A stretch of DNA of 64,000 nt. Source: SZUA-36 sp963801195 (GTDB lineage Bacteria > Pseudomonadota > Gammaproteobacteria > Xanthomonadales > SZUA-36). Location: positions 1 to 64,000 of the forward strand of contig CAWDDX010000004.1 of NCBI GenBank assembly GCA_963801195.1, read 5' to 3'. The position numbers and the translations under genes are program-made. The number at the start of each line of letters is the position of its first letter. Position 1 is the first letter of the stretch. The notes below the pieces were generated by a model. The model was not told the DNA's origin, searched no databases, and saw only the letters and a list, made by a program, of their open reading frames with translations. This document shows, one piece after another, positions 16,167-24,240 of this stretch.

Positions 16167-16760
16167 ATGAAGATTGTAAAAGTGGGTGACACTCAAAAAG
16201 CCGCCTGTTACCAATGCAAACGGTTTGAAAATGTTACTTACAAATTGAGAGACGTCCCATTTAGCGATGGTAAAGGGCTTGTAAGGAACGTTCTCGTCGG
16301 AGTTTGTGATTGTTGTAATTCCGTGGCTGTTTTGCCTCATCAATCAACGCCTGCGGTTAAAAAACAACTGGAAACTCAGCGACGATCACTAGAGAGTCGC
16401 GTTCCTGCCCATATGGTGGACATTCTTAATCTTGCCAGCGTCGAGATTAGCGGCGGTACTGAGTTTGTGACAGGCTTGCTGAAATTCTATATTCATTCTT
16501 TATCCACCAACGATATCTCTTCACAGGGCATTTCAAAATACCTGGGTAGTGAGCTGGCGCGAGGGAAATCTCAAAAAAGAATCTCTATCAAGGGGCGTTT
16601 TGTTACAAAAGAATTTAGTCACCTCAAAGAAATCACGAAAATCAATAGCACAACTGACCTCATAAAAGGAGTTGTTCTAAAGATAAATGATGATGTGCTG
16701 GTTAATAAAAAGCTGAAAACCATAAAGGCGTTGAAAAATATCGTTGCTGCAACAGTCTGA
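16167..16760 (+). CDS. Zinc-knuckle antitoxin-like protein
   Basis: The start ATG follows TTGAGGTG. The N-terminal 50 residues have two cysteine pairs (CYQCKRF and CDCCNSV) and the phrase YKLRDVPFSDGKG, with PHQSTPAVKKQLE after them: a zinc-binding domain of the MqsA-like sort. Residues 60-197 are helical, with IKGRFVTKEFSHLKEITKI near the end and could bind DNA. Eight bases separate it from the probable toxin. Related two-gene modules exist in pseudomonads as far as I recall; the names of the families are not certain. It probably represses the 15820 promoter. Confidence 0.65.
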   Translation: MKIVKVGDTQKAACYQCKRFENVTYKLRDVPFSDGKGLVRNVLVGVCDCCNSVAVLPHQSTPAVKKQLETQRRSLESRVPAHMVDILNLASVEISGGTEFVTGLLKFYIHSLSTNDISSQGISKYLGSELARGKSQKRISIKGRFVTKEFSHLKEITKINSTTDLIKGVVLKINDDVLVNKKLKTIKALKNIVAATV

Positions 16761-16779
16761 TTAATAAAAGTGAAAAGGG

Positions 16780-16809
16780 GCCTTATACATTTTGCAAAAT
16801 GTATAAGGC
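16780..16809. repeat. Perfect 30-base hairpin, GGGCC..ATACAT family variant
   Basis: GCCTTATACATTTTG (16780-16794) is followed directly by CAAAATGTATAAGGC (16795-16809). It resembles the other hairpins but has CCTTATAC in place of CCGGATAC in both arms, a compensatory change. It sits 20 bases after the antitoxin-like gene. Confidence 0.85.
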
Positions 16810-16902
16810 AAGGCTGATCAGCACCAATGGATTGTGCGGGAATTAGCATTTAAACTTCTTGCAAGCATATTCCGCTCAACTACATCAAAGGATATTCACG
16901 GC

Positions 16903-18108
16903 ATGACGGGCAACGAAGATTTTGCATCTCTTTTCGGTGAGTTCGAGAAGAAACAGGGCATGACGAGTGAGCAGGAACCCAGCAAGGGTGACAGGGTCAC
17001 CGGTACCGTGGTGTCGATCCAGGGTGACGATATTTTTATCGACCTTGGCTCCAAAACTGAAGGAATTGCGGAGCGGGAAGAACTGACCGATGATGAGGGC
17101 AACCTCACCGTAGAGGTCGGGGATACCATCGAGATCGTCGTTAGTGGCAGGGACGAAAGCTCGGGTACGCTGATGCTCGGCTCCCGGCACGCCAGGCGCA
17201 TGCACGGAATTGATGAGCTGCGGCAGGCATTTAATGATAAACATCCGGTTGAGGGACGCGTTACGGGGACCATTAAAGGTGGACTCGAAGTAGAGATGTC
17301 CAATTTGCGCGCGTTCTGTCCGGTTTCCCAGATCGATATCAATTATGTCGAAGACCCGGAAGCCTTCGTTGGTGAACGCCTTGCTTTCCTGATCACCAAG
17401 TTTGAAGGTGGCCGGCATCCCAACCTGGTTGTTTCACGCCGGGCCTTACTCGAAGAGGAACAGCAAGCTCTGGCTACGCAAACCCGCGCTCATCTGGAAG
17501 TGGGCGCTGTGATGCAGGGCAAGGTCACATCGCTAAAGGAATTCGGTGCCTTTATCGATTTGGGTGGCGTGGAAGGTATGGTCCATATCAGCGAACTCGC
17601 CTTTGGTCGGGTTGAGCACCCCGAGGAAGTGCTTTCAGTCGGGCAGCAGGTCGAGGTCTCGGTCATCAGGATCGAGAAAACAGACAATCCCAGGCAGCCG
17701 GAGCGCATCGCCTTGTCGATCCGTGCCCTGGAAAGAGACCCCTGGCAAGATGTGCTGACTGACTACCCGGTAGGCGCCCGGGTACAGGGAACCGTAAGCC
17801 GGGTACAGCCTTTTGGCGCTTTCATCGAACTCGCACCCGGGATAGACGGGTTGGTGCATATCAGTGAGCTAAAAGCCGGTCGCCGGATCAACCATCCACA
17901 GGAGGTGGTGAGTGTAGGTGATCAGGTTCAGGCAAGGGTACTCAGCGTGGACATGGAAAAGCACCGGATTGGTTTGTCGCTGGATAACAATCATGAGGGT
18001 GAAGAAAGTGCCAGGCCGGAAGGCGATGTGGCAGATTACGTCAAGCCCACATGGAGCCCTGGCACCCTGGGTGATTTACTTGATGAGAGTAGAAAAAAAC
18101 AGAAATAA
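16903..18108 (+). CDS. Protein with four S1 RNA-binding domains
   Basis: The ATG at 16903 with AAAGGA 10 bases upstream is preferred to an earlier in-frame codon. The 401-residue protein has four S1 repeats, the third and fourth the most typical (SLKEFGAFIDLGGVEGMVHI about residue 210; RVQPFGAFIELAPGIDGLVH about 300). It is shorter than ribosomal protein S1 (six repeats) and belongs to the S1-like proteins that bind RNA, for example in ribosome maintenance; the exact role is unknown. Its first half is duplicated at 13400-13882. It ends 11 bases before a GGGGCCGGATA hairpin arm. Confidence 0.88.
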   Translation: MTGNEDFASLFGEFEKKQGMTSEQEPSKGDRVTGTVVSIQGDDIFIDLGSKTEGIAEREELTDDEGNLTVEVGDTIEIVVSGRDESSGTLMLGSRHARRMHGIDELRQAFNDKHPVEGRVTGTIKGGLEVEMSNLRAFCPVSQIDINYVEDPEAFVGERLAFLITKFEGGRHPNLVVSRRALLEEEQQALATQTRAHLEVGAVMQGKVTSLKEFGAFIDLGGVEGMVHISELAFGRVEHPEEVLSVGQQVEVSVIRIEKTDNPRQPERIALSIRALERDPWQDVLTDYPVGARVQGTVSRVQPFGAFIELAPGIDGLVHISELKAGRRINHPQEVVSVGDQVQARVLSVDMEKHRIGLSLDNNHEGEESARPEGDVADYVKPTWSPGTLGDLLDESRKKQK

Positions 18109-18118
18109 GAGCGGATGG

Positions 18119-18160
18119 AATAAAAGGGGCCGGATAATTTAAGTTAAAAATGTATCCGCC
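18119..18160. repeat. Hairpin of the GGGCCGGATAC family, split by a MITE
   Basis: AATAAAAGGGGCCGGATAA with a right arm AAAAATGTATCCGCC stops at 18160; the sequence GTATCCGGCCCCTTTT resumes at 18487 beyond the inserted element. The flanking GTATCCGCC and GTATCCGGCC look like a target-site duplication of about 9 bases. Confidence 0.75.
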
Positions 18161-18486
18161 ACTGCTGTCCCACTTATTCCACACCCCAAGTGCCGAAACA
18201 ACGCTAAATCGCGGGATTGTGCGACTTGTGCTTCGTCCGGACTTCAACTTCACAGTAAATATAAGACCGTCATCTGACGGTGCTCATAGTGTATTCATAA
18301 GATTAGCAGAGCGCTTATTCAGGGCTGCTTTAAAGATCACGGAAATCGTTGGGGGGTCCCGGCCTGCGCCGGGATGACGGTGCTCATAGTGTATTCGGAG
18401 CGCGCTGTTGGATGTCCTCTGACGGCGTGTCCCGGTAGTGGATACCCACCCCGGCTCCTGCCAATGATTTTTAGTGGGACAGCAGT
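18161..18486. mobile_element. MITE-like element 1, copy A (326 bases)
   Basis: Ends ACTGCTGTCCCACT (18161-18174) and AGTGGGACAGCAGT (18473-18486) are perfect inverted repeats of 14 bases. Copy B at 22080-22304 shares the ends and body; copy A has an extra REP-bearing insertion of about 95 bases flanked by the 21-base direct repeat that starts GACGGTGCTCATAGTG. It encodes no transposase. The ends and the 9-11 base target duplications would suit an IS4-like family (inference). Confidence 0.8.
18347..18380. repeat. REP-like palindrome inside MITE copy A
   Basis: GTCCCGGCCTGCGCCGGGAT (18356-18375) is the classic REP hairpin form, also present at 58446 and 58529. Confidence 0.75.
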
Positions 18487-18541
18487 GTATCCGGCCCCTT
18501 TTTTCTTTCCCCTGTACTGCCAGGTGCTAACATGGCCCCCC

Positions 18542-19354
18542 ATGAAAATGCCCAGGCTCAAAACCATCCTGCTCACCCCCGTGATCCTGTTTGTCATCCT
18601 CTACATTTCCATGGCGATTTGGGTTGCAAACTATGACAACACGGCCCCCGCCCCGGCGGGGCAGCCATCCAGCCTGGATACGATAGCCATCTTTGGCGCA
18701 AGCGGAACCGCTGGAGACGGCATTCTCAAGGCTGCGCTGGCAAACCCCGATGTCAAAAAGATACATGTCATTACGCGGCGAAACACGCCCCGCATCGAGG
18801 CCGGTGTCGCTTCCGGCAAAGTCCAGGTGACGACACACATGGACTATCTCGACTATACCGCCATTCGCGAACAAATCGCCGGCGTCGATGCGGTTTTCTG
18901 GGCGATTGGCATCAGTTCCGTTGGCGCCGATGAGGAAACTTACCGCAGGGTTCACGTCGATTTCCCCCTCCGGTTTGTCCAGGAGTGGACACGTGTCAGC
19001 AGCAAACCCGGCATTTCTTTTCATTTCATCAGTTCGAGTGACATCTCGGAAGACTCCAGGACCATGTGGGTGCGTGTGAAAGTGCAGTCCGAGAAGGTGT
19101 TGTTCGATTTCGCCAACAATACAAAACTGCGCGTCATTGCCTACCGCCCCGATTACATTGGCCCGACCGATGAACAGGCACACATGGGCCAGACACTGCT
19201 GTATTGGTTCTTCTCACCTGTCGGCGCTGCGGTGAAGGCGACGCAAATCGGGCAGGCAATGATGGAGGTCGCTGCCCGCGGCGACGAGTTTGCCAACGGC
19301 GACAAGCTCGGCACCTGGCGTATTATTCGGTACAGCGACGCGTATGAACAATAA
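18542..19354 (+). CDS. Membrane-anchored NAD(P)-binding protein (SDR/NmrA type)
   Basis: The start at 18542 gives MKMPRLKTILLTPVILFVIL, a membrane anchor. A Rossmann motif GASGTAGDG follows (about residue 44), with a substrate-binding region and the sequence YRPDYIGPTDEQ near residue 200. The family is NAD(P)H-binding, atypical SDR; the catalytic tyrosine pattern is not clear, so oxidoreductase or regulator is possible. An upstream longer frame includes MITE sequence and is rejected as a start. The 270 residues look complete. Solitary gene downstream of MITE copy A. Confidence 0.8.
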   Translation: MKMPRLKTILLTPVILFVILYISMAIWVANYDNTAPAPAGQPSSLDTIAIFGASGTAGDGILKAALANPDVKKIHVITRRNTPRIEAGVASGKVQVTTHMDYLDYTAIREQIAGVDAVFWAIGISSVGADEETYRRVHVDFPLRFVQEWTRVSSKPGISFHFISSSDISEDSRTMWVRVKVQSEKVLFDFANNTKLRVIAYRPDYIGPTDEQAHMGQTLLYWFFSPVGAAVKATQIGQAMMEVAARGDEFANGDKLGTWRIIRYSDAYEQ

Positions 19355-19394
19355 AAAGAAGTTGGAGATAAGGATGCCGATAAAGGGCTGACCG

Positions 19395-19620
19395 ATGGCT
19401 GACGTCAAGAAACTTTTAAAAAACACGGGCAGCTCAACCAACTCTACAACGTGAAAGTGCAGAGCCATGTACAACGGGACAAAGACAACTGGGTAATCAA
19501 TACGATTATGCTGGAAGGCTATGATGTGCTTTTCAAATACAAACGTAAGACGGTTTACAAAAGCCTGAAAGGGGCGCGGGTTAATCTGACTTTTCTGACT
19601 TTTCTCCCCCCCGTCATCCG
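19395..19620 (+). pseudogene. Broken copy of the 90-residue gene at 25561
   Basis: ATGGCTGACGTCAAGAAAC begins the same protein as at 25561, but the A run after codon 6 has one base fewer, putting the rest in another frame (VQRDKDNWVINTIMLEGYDV and KTVYKSLKGARVNLTF). After that point it diverges, so the last 20 or so residues are missing. Both a homopolymer indel and a truncation are visible. Confidence 0.8.
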
Positions 19621-19716
19621 CAACCCCAAAATATGGCTCCATTCAACAAACGCCCAACACCGCCACGCCTGAATTTTGGTCTACACTTATCCAGCCCCGA
19701 CAATCAGGTGTTGACC

Positions 19717-20166
19717 ATGAAACGGATTCCAGCAGGTTCCCACATTGCAATTCTATCTGGCTTATTACTCATGCTGCTGCTCAGTTTTACAGCACACGGT
19801 GAAGAACTGGTCGATGCAACCGCTGAGTATGATACGAACAATGCCTTTGCCCGAATATTGCGTGGTGATTTACCGGCAGATATCGTCTTTGAGAGTGAAT
19901 ACGCTCTGGCATTTCATGACATCAGTCCGAGGGCCAGGGTGCATGTGCTGGTCATTCCCAAGGGGCAGTACACAAATATATTGCAATTCAACCAGAATGC
20001 CAGCAGCGATGAAAAGCTTGGGTTGCTTGATGCGATCAGTCAAACCGCCAGAATTATGGGGGTGGATAAGTCAGGTTTTCGACTTGTGAGTAACACAGGA
20101 CACGATGGTGGACAAACAGTGCCGCATTTCCATGTCCATCTCATGGGTGGTGAGCATGTGCGATAG
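19717..20166 (+). CDS. Exported HIT-family protein
   Basis: The start at 19717 gives a signal peptide (MKRIPAGSHIAILSGLLLML, cleavage near TAHGEE). A complete HIT domain follows: AFARILRGDLPADIVFESEY, ARVHVLVIPKG, and the histidine triad VPHFHVHLMGG at the end. HIT proteins hydrolyse nucleoside phosphoramidates or dinucleotides in the cytoplasm; a signal peptide is unusual, so a periplasmic nucleotide hydrolase is suggested. Length (149 residues) is normal for HIT plus leader. Single gene, with a GACCCCATT scrap of dispersed repeat after it. Confidence 0.85.
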   Translation: MKRIPAGSHIAILSGLLLMLLLSFTAHGEELVDATAEYDTNNAFARILRGDLPADIVFESEYALAFHDISPRARVHVLVIPKGQYTNILQFNQNASSDEKLGLLDAISQTARIMGVDKSGFRLVSNTGHDGGQTVPHFHVHLMGGEHVR

Positions 20167-20215
20167 TTAAGAAAAATGTATCTCATCTGACCCCATTATT
20201 TCGAGGAGAGCACTC

Positions 20216-20536
20216 ATGAATTCTCATGTCCAACAAGTCAAATCAAGCAAATCTCTATTGCTTGTGGCGCTTGTGTTACTGACGACACTCGTCATGTTTT
20301 CTGCCGGTTTGCAGGCCCGGGATCCGCTTCTGCCTGTTGCGTCAACCGAGTCCGTCGGGATGAGTTCCGAGCGGCTGGCGCGGTTCGACGCGCTGGCGGC
20401 CGAGTACATAAATAGTGGGCGTATCGCCGGCGTGGTGGCGCTCGTGATGCGCGATGGAAAAATCGTCCACGAGACCATTCAAGGGAAAGACCTGGACATC
20501 CAAGACTCTGCAAGACAGAAACGATGGGTGTCTTGA
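20216..20536 (+). pseudogene. Beta-lactamase-family serine hydrolase, N-terminal fragment
   Basis: The frame has a signal peptide (LLLVALVLLTTLVMFSAG) then ESVGMSSERLARFDALAAEY and GRIAGVVALVMRDGKIVHE, the start of class C beta-lactamase-like proteins (EstB/CubicO type). The catalytic SxxK is not reached: coding similarity stops near 20485 and GATGGGTGTCTTGACTC follows at 20522-20538. A ribosome binding site (CGAGGAGAG) is intact, so a short product may still be made. Confidence 0.8.
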
Positions 20537-20724
20537 CTCTTTTTCTTGACTCTTTTACGCCATCCAATAAGCAGACGCTGCAACAGGCGACAGGAATTGA
20601 TGTGAGTTTATTGCAATAATCTTTGATAGGAGTAAGGTTTTTCCTTGAGGCGCGTTTTCCCAAATGCAGAATCACTTTTGATTCAATGATCAAACCACGC
20701 TCGCCCTTCGTGAGGAATGCAAAC

Positions 20725-21771
20725 ATGACTAAACTACTGCCATCCATAACAGCGGGATTGATTCTGTTTACCAGCTCTCTAGCAGCGGATGATCAAGTTG
20801 ATAGTTCTTCAAACAAAAGCCTGAACGAGAACGACAATAAAAACCTTTCACTACTTCGGAATAATGCAAAAACTCAACTCGATTTAAAAAACCTTTCACA
20901 AATAGGCGAACCAACACCTGAAGCCGCTTACCCCGATACGGCGTGTGACCCTGCTCCGTTACCGCTTGGGCCGATCGGGCCAAGCCAAACGATTGATACA
21001 TCAAGATGGGACGATGAGTTTTCCTGGACTGTCTGGAGATATCCCTGCAATGACGATTTTTCATGGGTGGTATTCACTGTTGAGCCAAAAACTGATTTGG
21101 ATAAACCGTTCATTTGTTCTGTTGATATCACGATAGTCCAGGACGGGATCGAAGAAAGCTCACTAAAAATCTGTTCTGATCCAATCGACGAGAATTGCGA
21201 CAGCAAGTGCGGTGATGTCTTTACCAAATCCAGCTATGCATTGACCAAATACCGTAGCTTGACTTCAGACAAGATAGATTTGAATAAAGGGTTTTTGCTT
21301 TATTGGGATTTAAACCCTTCTCCTATCCAGGTAGATATTGAAACATATGACCCTTCTCTTTACGGGGGTGAGCCAGTTTTAGGAAATCAGCTCGCTGTAA
21401 ATGGGGTATTTTATGATCCCAACAATTCAGGCCATGGATTCGACTTCAATATGACTGAGTACGGTCTGATAATTTATTATTACGGTCATACAGTTAACGG
21501 CGAAAGATTGTGGTTGATTTCTTCCGCATTCGCAGAACCCGTTGTATTCAACTCCCCAGTAACATTGACCATGTTTGAAGTGATCAATGGTACGTTCGGT
21601 AACCCAATTAAACCAGAAACCAGTTGGGGTTCTCTTACGCTCACTCTGACTGATTGTGATAACGGCGTAGCTGTACTGGATGGGATAGATGGTAAATTCG
21701 AGATGAATTTCACCAGGGGTGCGGGTCTTAAGAATATTTCTTGCTCTTCATATGCTGCTAATACTCAATAA
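20725..21771 (+). CDS. Secreted protein with a C-terminal GHGFDF repeat-like domain
   Basis: MTKLLPSITAGLILFTSSLA is a Sec signal peptide; GAGGAA precedes the ATG at 20725. The mature protein has a proline- and cysteine-rich middle (TACDPAPLPLGPIGPSQTID, then cysteine pairs in DENCDSKCGDVF) and ends in a domain with GVFYDPNNSGHGFDFNMTEY and YYYGHTVNGERLWLIS. That W/F-YDP-x-x-S-G-H-G-F motif marks a small beta-rich domain common in exported proteins of gammaproteobacteria; its role is unknown. A longer upstream frame crosses repeat DNA and is not used. Intact, 348 residues. Confidence 0.78.
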   Translation: MTKLLPSITAGLILFTSSLAADDQVDSSSNKSLNENDNKNLSLLRNNAKTQLDLKNLSQIGEPTPEAAYPDTACDPAPLPLGPIGPSQTIDTSRWDDEFSWTVWRYPCNDDFSWVVFTVEPKTDLDKPFICSVDITIVQDGIEESSLKICSDPIDENCDSKCGDVFTKSSYALTKYRSLTSDKIDLNKGFLLYWDLNPSPIQVDIETYDPSLYGGEPVLGNQLAVNGVFYDPNNSGHGFDFNMTEYGLIIYYYGHTVNGERLWLISSAFAEPVVFNSPVTLTMFEVINGTFGNPIKPETSWGSLTLTLTDCDNGVAVLDGIDGKFEMNFTRGAGLKNISCSSYAANTQ

Positions 21772-21833
21772 TAAATCGAGTTGTTCATAAAAAAAGCCAG
21801 GACACCCTGAGGTAACCCGCTTTTTTCGAGAAA

Positions 21834-21880
21834 AGAGGCCAGATATATTTAAATAAATGTATTCGGTCATTTTTAGAGCG
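21834..21880. repeat. Degenerate GGGCCGGATAC-family hairpin
   Basis: AAGAGGCCAGATATATTT and AAATGTATTCGGTCATTTT form an imperfect inverted repeat downstream of the secreted-protein gene. Between 21881 and 22066 only AT-rich sequence is seen. Confidence 0.65.
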
Positions 21881-22066
21881 GTAGATGTATTTGATGTGTC
21901 GATTTTTATGTAATTTTTCGACACATTATGTCAATATGTCGATTGAATAAGCACAAGAAATAAAAGTCGGTAGAGACAAGCTATTCATCCATCCAAAACA
22001 AATTAACCTGCTTAGGCGGGACGCTAGTGATTTCAATAATTATCACTGAAAATCAATTAGCGGAAA

Positions 22067-22350
22067 AAGGGTCGGATACACTGCTGTCCCACTTATTCCA
22101 CACCCCAAGTGAGGAAGCAACGCTAAGTCGCGGGATTGTGCGACTTGTGCTGCGTCCGGACTTCAAACTTCACGGTAAATAAAAGACCGTCATCCCGGAG
22201 CTTATAGTGTACTCGGAGCGCGCTGTTGGATGTCCTCTGACGGCGCGTCACGGTAGTGGATACCCGCCCCGGATCCTACCAATGATTTTTAGTGGGACAG
22301 CAGTGGGTCGGATACATTTACGCAACGGAATAGCAAAAAATATATCTGGC
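22067..22350. repeat. GGGTCGGATAC hairpin split by MITE copy B
   Basis: GGGTCGGATAC stands on both sides of the MITE (22069-22079 and 22305-22315) as an 11-base duplication, and the remaining arm ATATATCTGGCCCTTT ends near 22352. The same hairpin family is the target in copy A. Confidence 0.75.
22080..22304. mobile_element. MITE-like element 1, copy B (225 bases)
   Basis: Bounded by ACTGCTGTCCCACT and AGTGGGACAGCAGT, flanked by 11-base direct repeats. The body matches copy A except for the REP insertion. No open frame of note. Confidence 0.85.
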
Positions 22351-22352
22351 CC

Positions 22353-22504
22353 TTTGTCCTGATTATTAAAGTGAGTACAGAATCACACAGTACAGACTTT
22401 CTGCGGAACCCAAATATACCCAGTCGCGACGTCTCCAAAGAACCCACCCTCAGATTCCATTGCCAAAAACCCAGCGATTTAGAGGCAGACCAGCTGAACT
22501 TACA
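22353..22504. other. Spacer without a gene
   Basis: About 150 bases with no supported gene or signal between MITE copy B and MITE-like element 2. Confidence 0.4.
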
Positions 22505-22508
22505 CTAG

Positions 22509-22658
22509 GGAAGCTCTGATTAATGCCATCCTGGCATTATCAGAGCGCGGCAGCCGAAAAGTGTCATTTTCGATTGCCTTACAAATCAACGGCTTGGCGC
22601 CGCTGATTTGGCGACACATCCATGTGTCGCGGGAACCTCAGAATTAATCAGAGGTTCC
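22509..22658. mobile_element. MITE-like element 2, copy A (150 bases)
   Basis: Inverted ends GGAAGCTCTGATTAAT and ATTAATCAGAGGTTCC, flanked on both sides by CTAG (22505-22508 and 22659-22662). A copy in the opposite orientation lies at 44448-44597 between TTAA duplications. No transposase inside. Confidence 0.8.
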
Positions 22659-22770
22659 CTAGTTTAATGAACACACCGAAAGGGTGGAATCAGAGTCAAG
22701 CCAAGCCCAAAAAACGCCATTTCAAATGTTCAGGTAAACTGAGGTCGAATAATTCGAAAAAGCTAAAACA

Positions 22771-23025
22771 ATGTCATTATTCGAAAACCTGAAGCGTCGA
22801 AAAGTATTCCGGGTAACGGCGGCTTACATCGTTGCCGCATGGATAATTTTGCAGATCGTTGAGACAGTCTTTCCCGCTTTCGGTTTGGACGATGCCGCGT
22901 TTCGGATTCTCGTCATAGCCCTGGCAGTCGGTTTGATTCCGGTTGTGCTGCTGGCCTGGGTATTCGAACTGACCAGCCAGGGTATAAAACTGGATTCTGC
23001 CACGGCTGATGGCACGGAAATATAA
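22771..23025 (+). pseudogene. N-terminal fragment of a membrane-anchored adenylate-cyclase/TPR-type protein
   Basis: MSLFENLKRRKVFRVTAAYI, a membrane segment (LVIALAVGLIPVVLLAWVFE) and ELTSQGIK form the well-known N-terminal anchor of large proteins with cyclase or TPR domains. The sequence stops at ATAATTGGGGTCAGAGTAAA (from about 23023), a dispersed GGGGTCAGAGT-type repeat end, so the soluble part has been lost. Confidence 0.75.
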
Positions 23026-23277
23026 TTGGGGTCAGAGTAAAAACCCCTCCACCCAGTTGATCTTAAATGGCCCCCGAATGCTTGATTCTTTAATCATGAT
23101 GAAAAGTGGCATTTCCCCTGTAGCCGGTCCAGTATTGTTGAGGGAATTTAATCATATCCGGCTGCCCCCTGGGCGAACCTTGTCTTCATCCACAATTGTC
23201 ATTACCCCTAAAGCCACCTACACTGAAAGACACAACAAACAAGCCTTATCCAGGCAAGACCTTCACAGGAAACAAAA
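23026..23277. other. Spacer with a repeat-end scrap
   Basis: Begins with TTGGGGTCAGAGTAAAAACC, a common terminal sequence of REP-type mobile elements, followed by 230 bases with no supported gene. Confidence 0.4.
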
Positions 23278-24012
23278 ATGAAAAAATACTTTTTTTATCT
23301 TGCACTCATTGGCCTGGCGGCTTGCGGGCCGTCCGCCGAGTCACAGAACGCTGCAAACACCAATACCGAAGAAGCGACCAAACAAGCCGTGGCCGAAGCA
23401 AAAGAGACGGTCGATCGGACGCTACGGGGAGAAACGCAAGCGACAGGTTCCGAAGCGCTCGATGGCTGCCTGGTTTTTGAAGACCTGGTTCCGGAGATAT
23501 TCGGGGTCGACGCCTCGTTGGTGAACTTTCGCCGCTCAATACCCGTGCGTCGCGCCGGACACGTGCTTTGCAGTGCATCATGGGATAAACCCAACAAGGC
23601 GGAACTGGATAAGGCCTACATTGAAGCGATGATGGAGTGGACCAAAAACAAGGCCAGGGGTGAAAAACCGCCCAAGCCGAAACCACCCAGGGGTGACAAC
23701 CGGGTTTCATTGACCCTGGTGGCAGATACATTTGATTCAAACGCCGAAGCCGAAGCGAGCCTGGAAGACGCAGTGGCAACACTTTCAAAAGGGATATCTG
23801 TAGAAGTGGGCGGTAAAACCCATGAAACCAGGACCAGCTTCGGAGACTGGATCGACGGCATCGGTGACAAGGCCATATTTTCAGACAAAGGCGAACTGAT
23901 GGTTGTATCCGGTACCCGGCGTATTGCAGTCGATGTATCCGTCACGGGTGACGATGCGCAAGACCGTGAAAAAGCCGTTGAATTGGCGCAACAGGTCATC
24001 GACACTTTCTGA
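23278..24012 (+). CDS. Lipoprotein of unknown function
   Basis: MKKYFFYLALIGLAACGP carries a lipobox (LAAC, Cys 16), so the protein is lipid-anchored. It continues with an alanine/glutamate-rich helical linker and a domain rich in D and E with GCLVFEDLVPEIFGVD and RAGHVLCSASWDKPNK, and ends VSVTGDDAQDREKAVELAQQ. AGGAAAC before the ATG supports the start. 244 residues, intact, single gene. I do not recognise the domain; an envelope stress or binding role cannot be told apart. Confidence 0.8.
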   Translation: MKKYFFYLALIGLAACGPSAESQNAANTNTEEATKQAVAEAKETVDRTLRGETQATGSEALDGCLVFEDLVPEIFGVDASLVNFRRSIPVRRAGHVLCSASWDKPNKAELDKAYIEAMMEWTKNKARGEKPPKPKPPRGDNRVSLTLVADTFDSNAEAEASLEDAVATLSKGISVEVGGKTHETRTSFGDWIDGIGDKAIFSDKGELMVVSGTRRIAVDVSVTGDDAQDREKAVELAQQVIDTF

Positions 24013-24240
24013 AGGTTTAGCTTGGAAAAGAGTGGCCGCCCGATTTTGCCGTGCTGATTTTTCAATGAAAGGGGTCAACAGGCTCTGACCGCTTTGACTG
24101 CCTTTTACTGAACAATGCTGCATTATTTCGCGTTACGGTTGCATTAAATATATGACTCAACGCGCTGCATCCATAACTTGGGAAGAAAGACTATATCTGT
24201 CCTAAACTCCGACGGGGACCAATATGAACTGGAGTGTGCA
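24013..24240. other. Intergenic gap
   Basis: No gene or hairpin is supported here. Confidence 0.4.

Noticed and set aside
18374..18541. Longer start of the SDR/NmrA-type gene
   Set aside because: The extra residues are encoded by MITE and hairpin DNA; the membrane anchor begins at 18542.
18527..19183. Minus-strand frame opposite the SDR/NmrA-type gene
   Set aside because: No ribosome binding site or recognisable domain; it mirrors a real gene.
23009..23281. Plus-strand frame of 90 codons before the lipoprotein gene
   Set aside because: It starts inside the truncated membrane-anchor gene, reads through a repeat end and shows no domain.
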